From assembly GCF_002844375.1 (NCBI RefSeq), contig NZ_CP024199.1, positions 694,001 through 758,000 of the forward strand: DNA of 64,000 bases, written 5' to 3'. Shown here piece after piece: positions 27,270 through 36,883 of this stretch; the stretch's first letter is position 1; each line of letters opens with the position of its first letter. Under the pieces are notes generated by a model. That model made no database searches, was not told where the DNA came from, and saw only the letters and a list, made by a program, of their open reading frames with translations. Source of the stretch: Thalassospira marina. GTDB taxonomy: Bacteria; Pseudomonadota; Alphaproteobacteria; Rhodospirillales; Thalassospiraceae. The position numbers were made by a program, and so were the translations under genes.

Positions 27270-27728
27270 GTGACCGTTACGGTGGAACGCCTGAAAAAGC
27301 GTGCGGAGTTTCTCCGTGTCGCTGGTACCCGCCGTAAATGGGTTACAGACGGTTTGATCCTGCAAGGTGCACCGCGCCCCGGGATCCAGCCGGAAGACCA
27401 AAGCGCCGGAGAAGACCGGTTCGCCCGAATCGGTTTTACCGTCACCAAAAAGGTGGGCAAGGCCGTCGTACGCAATCGCGTTCGGCGGCGTTTGCGTGCA
27501 GTCGCCGACCTGTTGGCACCTGACATGGCTTTGCCTGGATGGGATTATGTCGTTATTGGACGGCAGCAAACCATCGAGCGGCCATTCGAAGCGCTGGTCG
27601 ACGATATGAGAACTGCCTTGCGGCGTATACCTGATGCCAAACCATCCCCAGCCGACCGATCACGCCCTGTGCGGGGCCGGGCAAAGGCAAAAGGTGGTCA
27701 GCGTCGGGCGGGAGGCCCGGTAAAATGA
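27270..27728 (+). CDS. rnpA: Ribonuclease P protein component
   Basis: The 152-residue protein subunit of RNase P assists the catalytic RNA in 5' tRNA maturation. It shows the family signature RNRVRRRLR preceded by FTVTKKVGKAVVRN, and starts with GTG four bases after rpmH. It has an insert near residues 34-50 and a basic C-terminal extension rich in R, K, G and P that is longer than in E. coli. It overlaps yidD by four bases (ATGA), indicating translational coupling. Confidence 0.95.
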   Translation: MTVTVERLKKRAEFLRVAGTRRKWVTDGLILQGAPRPGIQPEDQSAGEDRFARIGFTVTKKVGKAVVRNRVRRRLRAVADLLAPDMALPGWDYVVIGRQQTIERPFEALVDDMRTALRRIPDAKPSPADRSRPVRGRAKAKGGQRRAGGPVK

Positions 27729-28015
27729 GCCCCCTGGCGCGCCTCATGCAACTCGCCGTTCGAGGCTATCAGCTTTTTTTATCTCCCTATGTTGGATGGC
27801 AATGTCGTTACCAGCCAACGTGTTCGGCCTACATGATGGAGGCCTTGGCGAAACATGGGGCGTTGAAAGGCGGCTGGATCGGGTTTAAACGGATCATGCG
27901 CTGCCACCCGTGGGGTGGTCATGGTTATGACCCCGTGCCTGGTTGTGGTTGCGAACGTAAAGAGGCGCCGCCGGACAGAGACCCTCGGTCCTCGGCGCTT
28001 TCGTCATATAGATAG
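27725..28015 (+). CDS. yidD: Membrane protein insertion efficiency factor YidD
   Basis: The 96-residue small membrane-associated protein has the invariant CRYQPTCSAYMMEA block, the GGWIGFKRIMRCHPWGGHGYDPVP block and an amphipathic N-terminal helix. It aids YidC-dependent insertion. It overlaps the end of rnpA and is followed by yidC after 52 bases. Confidence 0.95.
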   Translation: MSPLARLMQLAVRGYQLFLSPYVGWQCRYQPTCSAYMMEALAKHGALKGGWIGFKRIMRCHPWGGHGYDPVPGCGCERKEAPPDRDPRSSALSSYR

Positions 28016-28067
28016 AATAAACAGCCGGTCAGGCCCCGTGGCCGCCGGACGAAAGCGGAAAGAGGCG

Positions 28068-29789
28068 ATGAACGAACAACGTAACCTCTGGATTGCGATT
28101 GCGGTTTCGGTCGTAATCCTGGTCGGGTTCCAATTCCTTTTCCCTCACAAACCTGATCCCCAGGTTCGCGAGGCGCAGGTTCGCGAGCAACTGGATGTCA
28201 ATTCCACTGCACCGAAGCCTTCAACTTCGACCGCGGCACCTTCTGCCCCTGGTGGATCAACTGCAGCGCCGGTTGCGAACCGCGACGACGCGCTGGCTTC
28301 CTCGCCGCGCATCGCGATTGATACGCCGCGTGTGAAGGGGTCGATTCGTCTGGTCGGTGGCCTGATTGACGATATCCAGTTGCAGGATTATCGGGAAACC
28401 GAAGACCCGCAAAGCCCGCTTATCCATGTTCTGAACCCGGCTGGTTCGGACGATGCCTATTTCGGTGAATTCGGCTGGGTTGCTGCTGATGGCAGCAAGG
28501 TTGCCCTGCCGGGTAACGATACCCGCTGGCAAGCCGATGGTGAGAAGCTTTCTGCCGACAAACCCGTGACCCTTTCCTGGGACAATGGCGAAGGTCTGGT
28601 TTTCAAGCGCACCATCTCGATCGATGAAAACTACATGTTCTCGGTCAAGCAGTCGGTCACCAACAATAGCGGCCAGGATGTTTCGCTTTATCCCTATGGC
28701 CTGATTTCGCGTCGTGGCCTGCCGCATACCTCGGGTTACTATATTCTTCATGAAGGTCCGATCGGCGTTGTCGATGGCTCGCTGAAAGAAATCAGCTACA
28801 AGGACCTGATGGAAGAAGACGGCACTGTCAGCGAGAAATCGACTGGCGGCTGGGTTGGTATCACCGACAAATACTGGCTTGTGGCGCTTGCGCCGGCAAA
28901 TGACGAAAGCCTGACGGCCCGTTTCAGCCATCACAATGCCAATAACACCGACAAGTTCCAGGCGGATTATCTGGGTTCCCAGCGCACGATCGCCAATGGC
29001 GAAACGGCCAGCTCGGAAAGCCACATGTTCGCAGGCGCCAAGGAATATAACCTTCTGGATGCCTATGCCGATCAGTACAACATCAAGCTGTTTGATCGTG
29101 CAATCGACTTTGGCTGGTTCTGGTTCCTGACCATTCCGTTCTTCCAGATCCTGCAGTGGATCAACCATGTGATTGGCAACTTTGGTCTGTCGATCCTGGC
29201 CTTCACGGTTCTGGTCAAGGCGGTCATGTTCCCGCTGGCGAACAAGTCCTACAAATCCATGAGCGGCATGAAAAAGCTGCAGCCGAAAATGACGCAGATT
29301 CGCGAACAGTTCGCCGATGACCGTCAGCGTCAGCAGCAGGAAATCATGGCCCTGTATAAACGTGAAAAGATCAACCCGGCTTCGGGCTGTCTTCCGATCG
29401 TTGTGCAGATCCCGGTATTCTTCGCGCTTTATAAAGTGCTGTTTGTGAATATCGAAATGCGCCATGCGCCGTTCTTTGGCTGGATCCAGGACCTGTCGGC
29501 ACCAGACCCCACGACGCTGTTCAACCTGTTTGGTCTGATCGACTGGACCCCGCCGCATATGCTTATGATTGGCGTCTGGCCGTTGATTATGGGGATCACC
29601 ATGTTCCTGCAGCAGAAGCTGAATCCGGCACCGGCTGACCCGACCCAGGCAAAGATTATGATGTTCCTTCCGATCATCTTTACCTTTATGCTGGCCAAAT
29701 TCCCGGCAGGTCTGGTGATCTACTGGGCATGGAACAACACGCTGTCGATCATTCAGCAGCGCTATATCATGTACCGGATGGGGGTCTGA
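28068..29789 (+). CDS. yidC: Membrane protein insertase YidC
   Basis: The 573-residue product has an N-terminal helix (NLWIAIAVSVVILVGFQFLF), a large periplasmic beta domain (about 60-350) and the conserved five-helix Oxa1 core beginning near DFGWFWFLTIPFFQ, with the cytoplasmic hairpin MKKLQPKMTQIREQF. It inserts inner-membrane proteins alone or with SecYEG. The start at ATG 28068 has GAGG immediately upstream; the open frame back to 27915 overlaps yidD and is not used. A 7-bp hairpin covers the stop codon (29780-29797). Confidence 0.97.
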   Translation: MNEQRNLWIAIAVSVVILVGFQFLFPHKPDPQVREAQVREQLDVNSTAPKPSTSTAAPSAPGGSTAAPVANRDDALASSPRIAIDTPRVKGSIRLVGGLIDDIQLQDYRETEDPQSPLIHVLNPAGSDDAYFGEFGWVAADGSKVALPGNDTRWQADGEKLSADKPVTLSWDNGEGLVFKRTISIDENYMFSVKQSVTNNSGQDVSLYPYGLISRRGLPHTSGYYILHEGPIGVVDGSLKEISYKDLMEEDGTVSEKSTGGWVGITDKYWLVALAPANDESLTARFSHHNANNTDKFQADYLGSQRTIANGETASSESHMFAGAKEYNLLDAYADQYNIKLFDRAIDFGWFWFLTIPFFQILQWINHVIGNFGLSILAFTVLVKAVMFPLANKSYKSMSGMKKLQPKMTQIREQFADDRQRQQQEIMALYKREKINPASGCLPIVVQIPVFFALYKVLFVNIEMRHAPFFGWIQDLSAPDPTTLFNLFGLIDWTPPHMLMIGVWPLIMGITMFLQQKLNPAPADPTQAKIMMFLPIIFTFMLAKFPAGLVIYWAWNNTLSIIQQRYIMYRMGV

Positions 29790-29835
29790 GGACCCCCGTC
29801 TTCGGGCCGCCCATAGGCGGGCGGATACGGAAAAA

Positions 29836-30498
29836 ATGACCGAAGCAAACATAACGGCACTTTCGTCAGTGCCGACTTACAAAGAACACCAGATCGAAGC
29901 CGGGCGCCTGCTTTTCACGCGCCCGGTGACTTTCATGTTGGGGGTTGCCAAACTTGAGCAGCTTCCCGCCGAAGAAAAAGTCGAGATCTGTTTCGCCGGC
30001 CGATCAAATGTCGGCAAATCCAGCCTGATCAATGCACTTTGCTCGCGCAAGGATATGGCCCGTACGTCAAATACGCCCGGCCGTACCCAGCAGCTTAACT
30101 TCTTTGACCTTGATGGCGCCTTTAACCTGGTCGATTTGCCCGGTTATGGTTTTGCCCAGGCACCCAAAGATGTTGTGCGCAGCTGGCAGGGGCTGATTCG
30201 TCATTACCTGCGTGGCCGTGTGAAGCTGCGCCGTGTTTTCGTCCTGATCGATTCGCGCCATGGCTTTAAGGGTGCCGATCTTGAAATGATGAAAATGCTT
30301 GATGAAACGGCTGTGTCCTATCAGGTCGTGCTGACCAAGGCGGACAAGCTGAAAAAGGGCCAGATGGAAAAGCGTATCGCCGAAGTGGTGACCGCGCTGA
30401 AAAAACATCCTGCCGCCCTTAACCAGATTTTTGCGACTTCAAGCGAAAAAAATACGGGCATTTCGGAGTTGCGTGCCGAGATCGCAAGCCTGTTATAA
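29836..30498 (+). CDS. engB: Ribosome biogenesis GTPase YihA/EngB
   Basis: The 220-residue GTPase has G1 GRSNVGKSS, G2 region TSNTPGRTQ, G3 DLPGYG and G4 TKAD, followed by SSEKNTG. EngB acts in 50S subunit assembly. It lies 46 bases after yidC, as is common in alphaproteobacteria (yidC-engB-argB). The end is 40 bases before argB, so one operon from rpmH to argB is likely. Confidence 0.95.
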   Translation: MTEANITALSSVPTYKEHQIEAGRLLFTRPVTFMLGVAKLEQLPAEEKVEICFAGRSNVGKSSLINALCSRKDMARTSNTPGRTQQLNFFDLDGAFNLVDLPGYGFAQAPKDVVRSWQGLIRHYLRGRVKLRRVFVLIDSRHGFKGADLEMMKMLDETAVSYQVVLTKADKLKKGQMEKRIAEVVTALKKHPAALNQIFATSSEKNTGISELRAEIASLL

Positions 30499-30538
30499 TC
30501 ACCCGACGACCATCGTGTTGCATGAATTGGGGAGCAAT

Positions 30539-31465
30539 ATGAGCGAAGAAATCCGTCCTGAAGACGACAATTCCGAATCCAGTGCGTATCGGACTTTGGC
30601 CCGTGCCAAGGTTCTGTCGGAAGCTTTGCCCTATATGCGACGCTATAACGGCCAGAAAATAGTGATCAAATATGGCGGTCATGCCATGGGTGATCCCGAA
30701 CTGGCCCGTTTGTTCGCCCAGGATGTCGTGTTGCTCAAGCAGGTTGGCATGAATCCGATTGTGGTTCATGGTGGCGGCCCGCAGATCGGCCAGATGCTCA
30801 AGGAACTCAACATCCAGTCCGAATTTGTCGATGGCCTTCGCGTCACCGACCAGCAGACCATCGACGTTGTCGAAATGGTGCTGGCCGGCAAGATCAACAA
30901 GGAAATCGTTTCCAACATCAATTCGTCGGGTGGGGTTGCTGTTGGCCTGTGTGGAAAGGATGCGCACCTGATTACCGCGCGCAAACTGACCCGCACCAAA
31001 CGCGATCCGGAAAGCAACATTGAAAAGGTCCTTGATCTTGGCTTTGTTGGCGAACCGGTTGCGGTGAACCCGCATGTGCTTGATTGCTTTGCCAGCACCG
31101 ATATCATTCCGGTTATTGCCCCGATCGGGGTTGGCGAAGATGGCCAGACGTACAATATCAATGCTGATACCGCGGCTGGTGCCATTGCCAAGGCGGTCGG
31201 CGCCCGTCGCCTTTATATGCTGACCGACGTCAAGGGCATCCTTGATAAGGAAAAGCAGCTTGTGCGTGATGCCAATGTGGACAGCATCAATGACATGATC
31301 GCGGATGGCACCATTTCGGGCGGGATGATCCCGAAAACCGAAACCTGCCTGGATGCGGTCCAGAATGGTGTTGAAGCTGCGGTCATCGTTGATGGTCGTG
31401 CGCCGCATGCCGTTCTTCTGGAACTGTTCACCGAACGTGGTGCCGGAACAATGATCCGGGGGTAA
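30539..31465 (+). CDS. argB: Acetylglutamate kinase
   Basis: The 308-residue amino-acid kinase carries out the second step of arginine biosynthesis, N-acetylglutamate to N-acetylglutamyl phosphate. Motifs: IVIKYGGHAMG (phosphate), VVHGGGPQIG, NINADTAAGAIA and LTDVKGIL. An N-terminal helix of about 30 residues precedes the kinase core, as in the hexameric, arginine-inhibited type. ATG 30539 with GGGGAG just upstream is chosen over an upstream frame beginning inside engB. Confidence 0.97.
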   Translation: MSEEIRPEDDNSESSAYRTLARAKVLSEALPYMRRYNGQKIVIKYGGHAMGDPELARLFAQDVVLLKQVGMNPIVVHGGGPQIGQMLKELNIQSEFVDGLRVTDQQTIDVVEMVLAGKINKEIVSNINSSGGVAVGLCGKDAHLITARKLTRTKRDPESNIEKVLDLGFVGEPVAVNPHVLDCFASTDIIPVIAPIGVGEDGQTYNINADTAAGAIAKAVGARRLYMLTDVKGILDKEKQLVRDANVDSINDMIADGTISGGMIPKTETCLDAVQNGVEAAVIVDGRAPHAVLLELFTERGAGTMIRG

Positions 31466-31482
31466 CCCCGGATATTTCTGCT
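31454..31482 (+). terminator. Possible weak terminator at the end of argB
   Basis: TCCGGGG and CCCCGGA form a 7-bp stem around the argB stop codon, followed by a moderately T-rich stretch. The T run is interrupted, so this is tentative. Confidence 0.4.
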
Positions 31483-31626
31483 CTGCTTTTGATGGCAAAG
31501 ATGTGCCTATCGCCCCATCTGTAGTACAGTAACTTCTCTGTAGGGATAGGCATTTCCTGTTTGATATCCGGTAAGTTGCCGGCGGCGTACCCTGCGCCAT
31601 ACGAGGTTGTGCGGAGCAAACACAAG

Positions 31627-32685
31627 GTGACAACGGAGTCCCCTCTTAAATCCCGACACTGGGACATTGCCGCAGCGACGCTTGAAGCGTTGCGCGAATA
31701 TAATCTGTCGCCCGTGCCTGAACTGTTTCATGTCTGGTTCGTCTATTTTGCTGACGAAAATCCGGATATTTTCCGCACCCTTGATATGGCCCGCCAGCAG
31801 GGCACGGCGATTGATGAAAAGCAGTTGCTGGAGCTTTATCACCGTTTCATTCTTCATCGCCAGACGACTGAATTTCTGCGTCAGGGCATGGAGAATTTTG
31901 CCGATGTCATCGAAAACAGCGAACACAGCATTGCCTCTGTCACGACCGAGCTGAATGTTTACAACAAGGTGCTCGATGAGGCGGATGCCATTTTGCGCCG
32001 CGATGGGCAGAAGTTTGAAATCCTCGGTGCGGTTGCCCGCCATACCCGGCAGGTACAGCAGACCGTCACCACCCTGGCCGATCAGCTTCATACCTATCAT
32101 CAGCAGATTTCGCATTTGCAGGTTGAACTGCAAAAGGCACGTGAACAGTCCTTTACCGATGGGCTGACCCGCGTTTCCAACCGCCTGCATTTTGAACAGC
32201 TTCTCGCCGACCTGACCAGCGGGCAGGAAGAAGGCCGGGATGCCGAACCTTTCAGCCTGCTTTTGATCGACCTTGACCAGTTCAAACAGATCAATGACCG
32301 TTATGGGCACCGGGTGGGTGATGAAATTCTGGTGCTGATCGCCAAGATTTTGAAATCCAACGTCAAGGGTCGCGATACGGTTTCGCGCTATGGCGGCGAT
32401 GAATTTACGGTTCTGTTGCCACAAACCACGCTTGATGAAGCCTTGTTCCTGGCCGAAGACCTGTGTAACCGGGTGCGTGCGCGCGAAGTACGGGCGAAAT
32501 CATCGGGTACGTCCTTTGGGCACATGACAATTTCAATCGGTGTTGCCGAATATCAAAAGGGCGAAGGCCCGGCATCACTGGTGGATCGCGCCGATAACGC
32601 GCTTTACCGTGCCAAGCAGGCCGGGCGTGACCAATATAGCGTTGCAGTCCCCTTTGAAGGTGATGCCGAACCGGCCAAGGCCTGA
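31627..32685 (+). CDS. Diguanylate cyclase (GGDEF), cytosolic
   Basis: The 352-residue product has an N-terminal helical domain seen in many alphaproteobacterial cyclases (WDIAAATLEALREYNLSP...), a coiled-coil stretch (about 95-172) and a C-terminal GGDEF domain with intact RYGGDEF (256-260). The inhibitory-site position reads KGRD rather than RxxD, so product inhibition may be weakened. GTG 31627 with CGGAG ten bases upstream is preferred; a TTG at 31561 is the other option. It makes c-di-GMP from two GTP. The 408 bases that follow (32686-33093) show no gene or clear terminator. Confidence 0.88.
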   Translation: MTTESPLKSRHWDIAAATLEALREYNLSPVPELFHVWFVYFADENPDIFRTLDMARQQGTAIDEKQLLELYHRFILHRQTTEFLRQGMENFADVIENSEHSIASVTTELNVYNKVLDEADAILRRDGQKFEILGAVARHTRQVQQTVTTLADQLHTYHQQISHLQVELQKAREQSFTDGLTRVSNRLHFEQLLADLTSGQEEGRDAEPFSLLLIDLDQFKQINDRYGHRVGDEILVLIAKILKSNVKGRDTVSRYGGDEFTVLLPQTTLDEALFLAEDLCNRVRAREVRAKSSGTSFGHMTISIGVAEYQKGEGPASLVDRADNALYRAKQAGRDQYSVAVPFEGDAEPAKA

Positions 32686-33093
32686 TCCCTGTTATTGCGA
32701 CCCGGCTAAGCAGCCAATTGCCCGTTGATGCATGGCTGTGTTGCCCAAAGTGGCCGGGACCGAGGCGGGGGCGGGTGGCGATGATTGCTGATCAAATGTG
32801 CCGAAGCGTTTGTTTTGGTTTATGAATATCGCCTGAAATCAAGTGGTTGGGCTGGGATGAGCTGCCGTGTATCGGACGGCATAGGGCCGCCCGATGCTGT
32901 TAGGGGGCATTGGTGCCTGCGGTGCAGGCCGGGGGCTGCGGTCTTGCAATAAGTTGTGCAAAAGCGTATGTAACCAGCGCCTGATAGCGATGGTTGCTGC
33001 CGGGCTGTCTGGCGTTTGCGGCAGGGATAGACCGCGATCGTGCCAGAAACAGAATGTGTTTCCGTATTTACCGCCAGCCGCAGAAAGCCGAGC

Positions 33094-34341
33094 ATGACAG
33101 AGCCGCGCGTCATTACATTTGGTTGCCGTTTGAACACCTATGAATCAGAGGTGATGCGCGACCACGCCAAGGCAGCAGGATTGGATGATGCCATCATCAT
33201 CAATACCTGCGCTGTTACGACCGAGGCCGAACGCCAGGCGCGGCAGAATATTCGCCGTTTGCGCCGCGAAAACCCGGACGCCAAAATTTTCGTTACCGGC
33301 TGTGCCGTGCAGGTAAACCCGGAAAAATTCGCCGGGATGAAAGAAATCGACCGCATATTTGGCAATGATACCAAAATGAAGGCGGAAACCTTCATGGATA
33401 TCAGCCATGAACGCGTGATCGTAAATGACATCATGTCGGTGGAAGAAACCGCCAGCCATCTGGTATCGGGTTTTGAAGGCCGCGCGCGCGCCTTTGTTCA
33501 GGTCCAGAATGGCTGTGACCATCGCTGCACATTCTGCATTATTCCCTATGGTCGCGGGAATTCGCGCAGCGTGCCGCTGGGCGAGATTGTGACCCAGGTG
33601 CGTGAACTGGTTGCCAATGGCTATGCCGAAGTCGTTTTGACCGGCGTTGATATCACATCCTATGGGCATGACCTGCCGGGCAAGCCGACGCTGGGGCAAA
33701 TGGCGCGCCGGCTTCTGGCCCAGGTGCCCGAATTGCCGCGCCTGCGCATTTCATCGGTCGACCCGGTGGAAATTGACGAAGACATCTTCCGTCTGATCGA
33801 AACCGAACCGCGCCTGATGCCGCATATGCACATTAGCTTGCAGGCGGGCGACGACATGGTGCTCAAGCGCATGAAACGCCGTCATTTACGCCAGGATGTG
33901 ATCGATTTTTGCCAAAAGGTCCGCGCGCTGCGCCCCGATGTGACGTTTGGCGCCGATATTATTGCCGGTTTCCCGACCGAAACCGATGAGATGGCCGAAA
34001 ATACCCTGCGCCTGGTGGAAGAATGCGGGCTGATTTACCTGCATGTTTTCCCCTATTCATCGCGCCCGGGCACACCGGCGGCCAAAATGCCGCAGGTCGC
34101 CAAGGAAAAGCGCAAGGAACGGGCCGCGGCCCTGCGCGACGCGGGCGATATTCAACTGACAGCATTTTTGCAATCACGCGTTGGCCTGATCGAGAATGTG
34201 CTGATCGAAAAGGAAAATACCGGCCATACGGAGCATTTTGCTCCCGTTGAGCTGGATCGCGTGATAGAACCGGGCACAATCGCCAAGGCCAAAGTCATTG
34301 GCCATAAAGACGGAAAACTGATTGCGGAGCTGATGGTATGA
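33094..34341 (+). CDS. mtaB: tRNA (N6-L-threonylcarbamoyladenosine(37)-C2)-methylthiotransferase MtaB
   Basis: The 415-residue radical-SAM methylthiotransferase has an N-terminal UPF0004 domain with three cluster cysteines (FGCRLN, NTCAVT, TGCAVQ), the radical-SAM motif CDHRCTFC and a C-terminal TRAM-like domain. It converts t6A37 to ms2t6A37 in ANN-decoding tRNAs. MtaB is favoured over MiaB and RimO by GCRLNTYES and its short length, though alignment would settle it. ATG 33094 gives the family N terminus. It overlaps ftsY by four bases. Confidence 0.92.
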   Translation: MTEPRVITFGCRLNTYESEVMRDHAKAAGLDDAIIINTCAVTTEAERQARQNIRRLRRENPDAKIFVTGCAVQVNPEKFAGMKEIDRIFGNDTKMKAETFMDISHERVIVNDIMSVEETASHLVSGFEGRARAFVQVQNGCDHRCTFCIIPYGRGNSRSVPLGEIVTQVRELVANGYAEVVLTGVDITSYGHDLPGKPTLGQMARRLLAQVPELPRLRISSVDPVEIDEDIFRLIETEPRLMPHMHISLQAGDDMVLKRMKRRHLRQDVIDFCQKVRALRPDVTFGADIIAGFPTETDEMAENTLRLVEECGLIYLHVFPYSSRPGTPAAKMPQVAKEKRKERAAALRDAGDIQLTAFLQSRVGLIENVLIEKENTGHTEHFAPVELDRVIEPGTIAKAKVIGHKDGKLIAELMV

Positions 34342-35273
34342 GTGAAGAGGGGAAAAAAAGCTGGTTTGCCCGATTAAAGGACGGGTTGAAACGGTCCTCC
34401 TCGAAACTGACTACCGGTATTGCCGATATTTTTACCAAGCGCCGTCTTGATGATGATGCGCTGGAAGAATTTGAAGACCTGCTGATTACATCCGACCTTG
34501 GTGTTGCCACGGCGGCGAAACTAAGTGGTGAGCTGGCAAAAACCCGCTTTGACAAGGAAGTGGATTCTGCCGAGATCCAGGAATTTATCGCCCAGGAAGT
34601 TACCAAGATCCTTGATCCGGTGGCAAAGCCGCTGGTTCTGGACCCTGCGCGCAAGCCCCATGTGGTGCTGGTGGTAGGTGTGAATGGATCGGGTAAAACT
34701 ACCACCATTGGCAAACTGGCAAAATCCTATAAGGATCAGGGTTTGAAGGTGATGATGGCGGCGGGCGATACGTTTCGTGCCGCTGCTGTTGAACAGCTTA
34801 AGGTCTGGGGTGAACGCACCGATTGCCCGGTGATTTCCCGTGATACCGGGGCGGACGCCGCTGGCCTTGCCTTCGATGCCATTGAACAGGCGCAGCGCCA
34901 GGGCATGGATTTGCTGCTGATTGATACGGCTGGTCGCCTGCAGAACAAATCGCACCTGATGGAAGAACTGAAAAAGATCGTTCGTGTTATTCGCAAGCGC
35001 GACGAAACTGCGCCGCATGACACGCTTCTGGTGCTTGATGCCACAACCGGTCAAAACGCCCATTCGCAGGTCGAACTGTTTTCCGAAGCCACCAATGTTT
35101 CCGGCCTGATCGTGACCAAGCTTGACGGTACGGCAAAGGGCGGTGTTGTTGTGGCGCTGGCCGAAAAATTTGGCAAGCCGGTCCATGCGATTGGCGTTGG
35201 CGAAAGTGCCGAGGACTTACGCCCCTTCGATGCGCGCAATTTCGCCCGCAGCCTTGCCGGTCTTGCTGATTGA
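34338..35273 (+). CDS. ftsY: Signal recognition particle receptor FtsY
   Basis: The 311-residue SRP GTPase has a short basic N terminus, the helical N domain, then G1 GVNGSGKTTT, GDTFRAAAVEQL, DTAGRLQ, TKLDGTAKGG and the C-terminal GVGESAEDLRPF. The long acidic A domain of E. coli FtsY is absent, as usual in alphaproteobacteria. It targets ribosome-nascent-chain complexes to SecYEG. Translational coupling to mtaB (ATGA overlap) and a downstream terminator define a two-gene operon. Confidence 0.97.
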   Translation: MSEEGKKSWFARLKDGLKRSSSKLTTGIADIFTKRRLDDDALEEFEDLLITSDLGVATAAKLSGELAKTRFDKEVDSAEIQEFIAQEVTKILDPVAKPLVLDPARKPHVVLVVGVNGSGKTTTIGKLAKSYKDQGLKVMMAAGDTFRAAAVEQLKVWGERTDCPVISRDTGADAAGLAFDAIEQAQRQGMDLLLIDTAGRLQNKSHLMEELKKIVRVIRKRDETAPHDTLLVLDATTGQNAHSQVELFSEATNVSGLIVTKLDGTAKGGVVVALAEKFGKPVHAIGVGESAEDLRPFDARNFARSLAGLAD

Positions 35274-35295
35274 GCCCTGAGATATCGTTAAACGT

Positions 35296-35334
35296 AAAAC
35301 GCCGCCCGGAGCCTTCCTGGCGGCGTTTTGTTTT
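35296..35334. terminator. Terminator after ftsY, possibly bidirectional
   Basis: An 11-bp perfect stem AAAACGCCGCC/GGCGGCGTTTT (35296-35306 with 35319-35329) is followed by GTTTT. The A-rich left arm also serves the convergent lipid kinase gene. Confidence 0.9.
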
Positions 35335-35384
35335 GCTGTGATGGTTTTTGCCCGGCGTGGGGCCATATAGGCCCTGTATAGGAC

Positions 35385-36755
35385 TTAAGCCGTTTCTGAC
35401 GAACGGATGGTGCCCAACTGGCCTTCAAGCTCTGTCAGGGTTGATTTCAGGGCCAGAAGGCTGGTTTTGATCTGGTCGGGCTTATTATCGACCGGGCAGG
35501 CTTCCAGCGTGGTCAGAAGCTGGCCGATCTGGTTTAGCAGGCCGGTTGCCATGCGGTCATCAAGGTCGTTCAGAACCCAGGACAGCGCCTTGTCGCGCAG
35601 GGTTTCAAGGCTGTGCAGGTCCGGGTCGGGAGATGATAACGGCAGCCCATAGGGGCGCAATGCCAGTTCCAGCTGGCGGATGATATTGCGCAGCTTGCGC
35701 GATTCATCATGGCAGATGGCTTTCAGGTGGCCATTACTGGCGATTGTGCAAATGGCTTCCATGCGAATGGCAAGGTCTTCGGCATCGATGGTGATGTCGT
35801 TTAAGGCATCGCCATCGGCAATGTCGCCATCGGTAACCACGCCGCCGGTAAAGGCATTGGGGGCAAATACCGGCAATACCGCACGTTCCAGGGTGAATTT
35901 TGCGGGCAGTTTGCTGATGATTTCGCCATCCGCCAGAATCGGGTGCGGTTCGCCGCAATCAATATGGATATCGTCGCATTCCATGGTCAGGGCCAGTTCG
36001 GATTCATCGACCGACCCAAACAGCAATGCCGCGCCAATATCCATGCCCGACAGCGTATCGACATCGGCGCGAATGGCGAAAACATGCAGTTTGCCATCAT
36101 CAAGGCGTTTGTTTTCGCGTGGGCGCAGGCCGCCGCCAAAATACTGGCCGTTGGTGACGGTTAATTGGCGCAGCTTCAGATGCTGGGTGTCGTGCCCGGC
36201 ACAGGTTACATCCAGTTCCAGCGGGGTCATTTCGTGCCAGCTTTGCCAGTTGGCAACGGCATAGCTGATGGCACCCGTCCAGCGCTTAAGGTCCGGGTTT
36301 ATACGCTTGCGAGCATCGGCGGGTACACCGATGGATGCGGCATTGACAAAACTTTTGCCATTTACCCGGCCGATATCAAGCATTGAAAGCTGGCCGTTAA
36401 TGGCGGCCTGGGCGGCTTGCACCGGGTCGTCTGGCAGTTTCAGGCTGCGCGCAAAATCATTGGCGGTGCCAAGGGGCAGGGCGATCAGCACTGTGCCGGA
36501 ATCACGGATCGGGTCGATCATGGCATTGATGGTGCCATCCCCGCCGCCAACAGCAACGATATCGCCGGGGCGGGTATTGGTTTTGACCTGTTCGATCATG
36601 GCATCGGGATTATCGCAGAAAACCAGTTCCGTCTGGTAACCGGCATCTTCAAAGACGCTGCGCAGCGGCTGTGCGCCATCGCGCCGCCAGCGTTCGATGA
36701 CCTTATGACGGGTCAATAACATCAGAACCTTGCCGGTAAGATCAGAGTTTTCCAC
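35385..36755 (-). CDS. Diacylglycerol kinase-family lipid kinase with C-terminal extension
   Basis: The 456-residue product has a DAGK catalytic domain (about 8-140) with the nucleotide signature VAVGGGDGTINAM and LPLGTANDFAR, followed by the YegS/BmrU-type beta-rich domain ending near residue 305. The final 140 residues are unusual: a helical stretch (SRKLRNIIRQLELAL ... LLNQIGQLLTTLEA) with no family I recognise. It probably phosphorylates diacylglycerol, sphingosine-like bases or related lipids at the inner membrane. It is monocistronic, downstream of the dps terminator. Confidence 0.85.
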   Translation of the reverse strand: MENSDLTGKVLMLLTRHKVIERWRRDGAQPLRSVFEDAGYQTELVFCDNPDAMIEQVKTNTRPGDIVAVGGGDGTINAMIDPIRDSGTVLIALPLGTANDFARSLKLPDDPVQAAQAAINGQLSMLDIGRVNGKSFVNAASIGVPADARKRINPDLKRWTGAISYAVANWQSWHEMTPLELDVTCAGHDTQHLKLRQLTVTNGQYFGGGLRPRENKRLDDGKLHVFAIRADVDTLSGMDIGAALLFGSVDESELALTMECDDIHIDCGEPHPILADGEIISKLPAKFTLERAVLPVFAPNAFTGGVVTDGDIADGDALNDITIDAEDLAIRMEAICTIASNGHLKAICHDESRKLRNIIRQLELALRPYGLPLSSPDPDLHSLETLRDKALSWVLNDLDDRMATGLLNQIGQLLTTLEACPVDNKPDQIKTSLLALKSTLTELEGQLGTIRSSETA

Positions 36756-36830
36756 CTTTGGTGTCTCCCTGTGTTGCCAAACCGCGAGAATTTGCCATGC
36801 GGCCCAATATTATAGGATGTGAATATCTAT

Positions 36831-36860
36831 AAAAAAACCGGCGCCTTTGTGGCGCCGGTT
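36831..36860 (-). terminator. Rho-independent terminator of dps
   Basis: An 11-bp stem (36860-36850 with 36844-36834 on the minus strand), loop of five, then six T residues ending at 36831. Confidence 0.92.
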
Positions 36861-36883
36861 TACCGTCTTTGGGACAAACGCCC

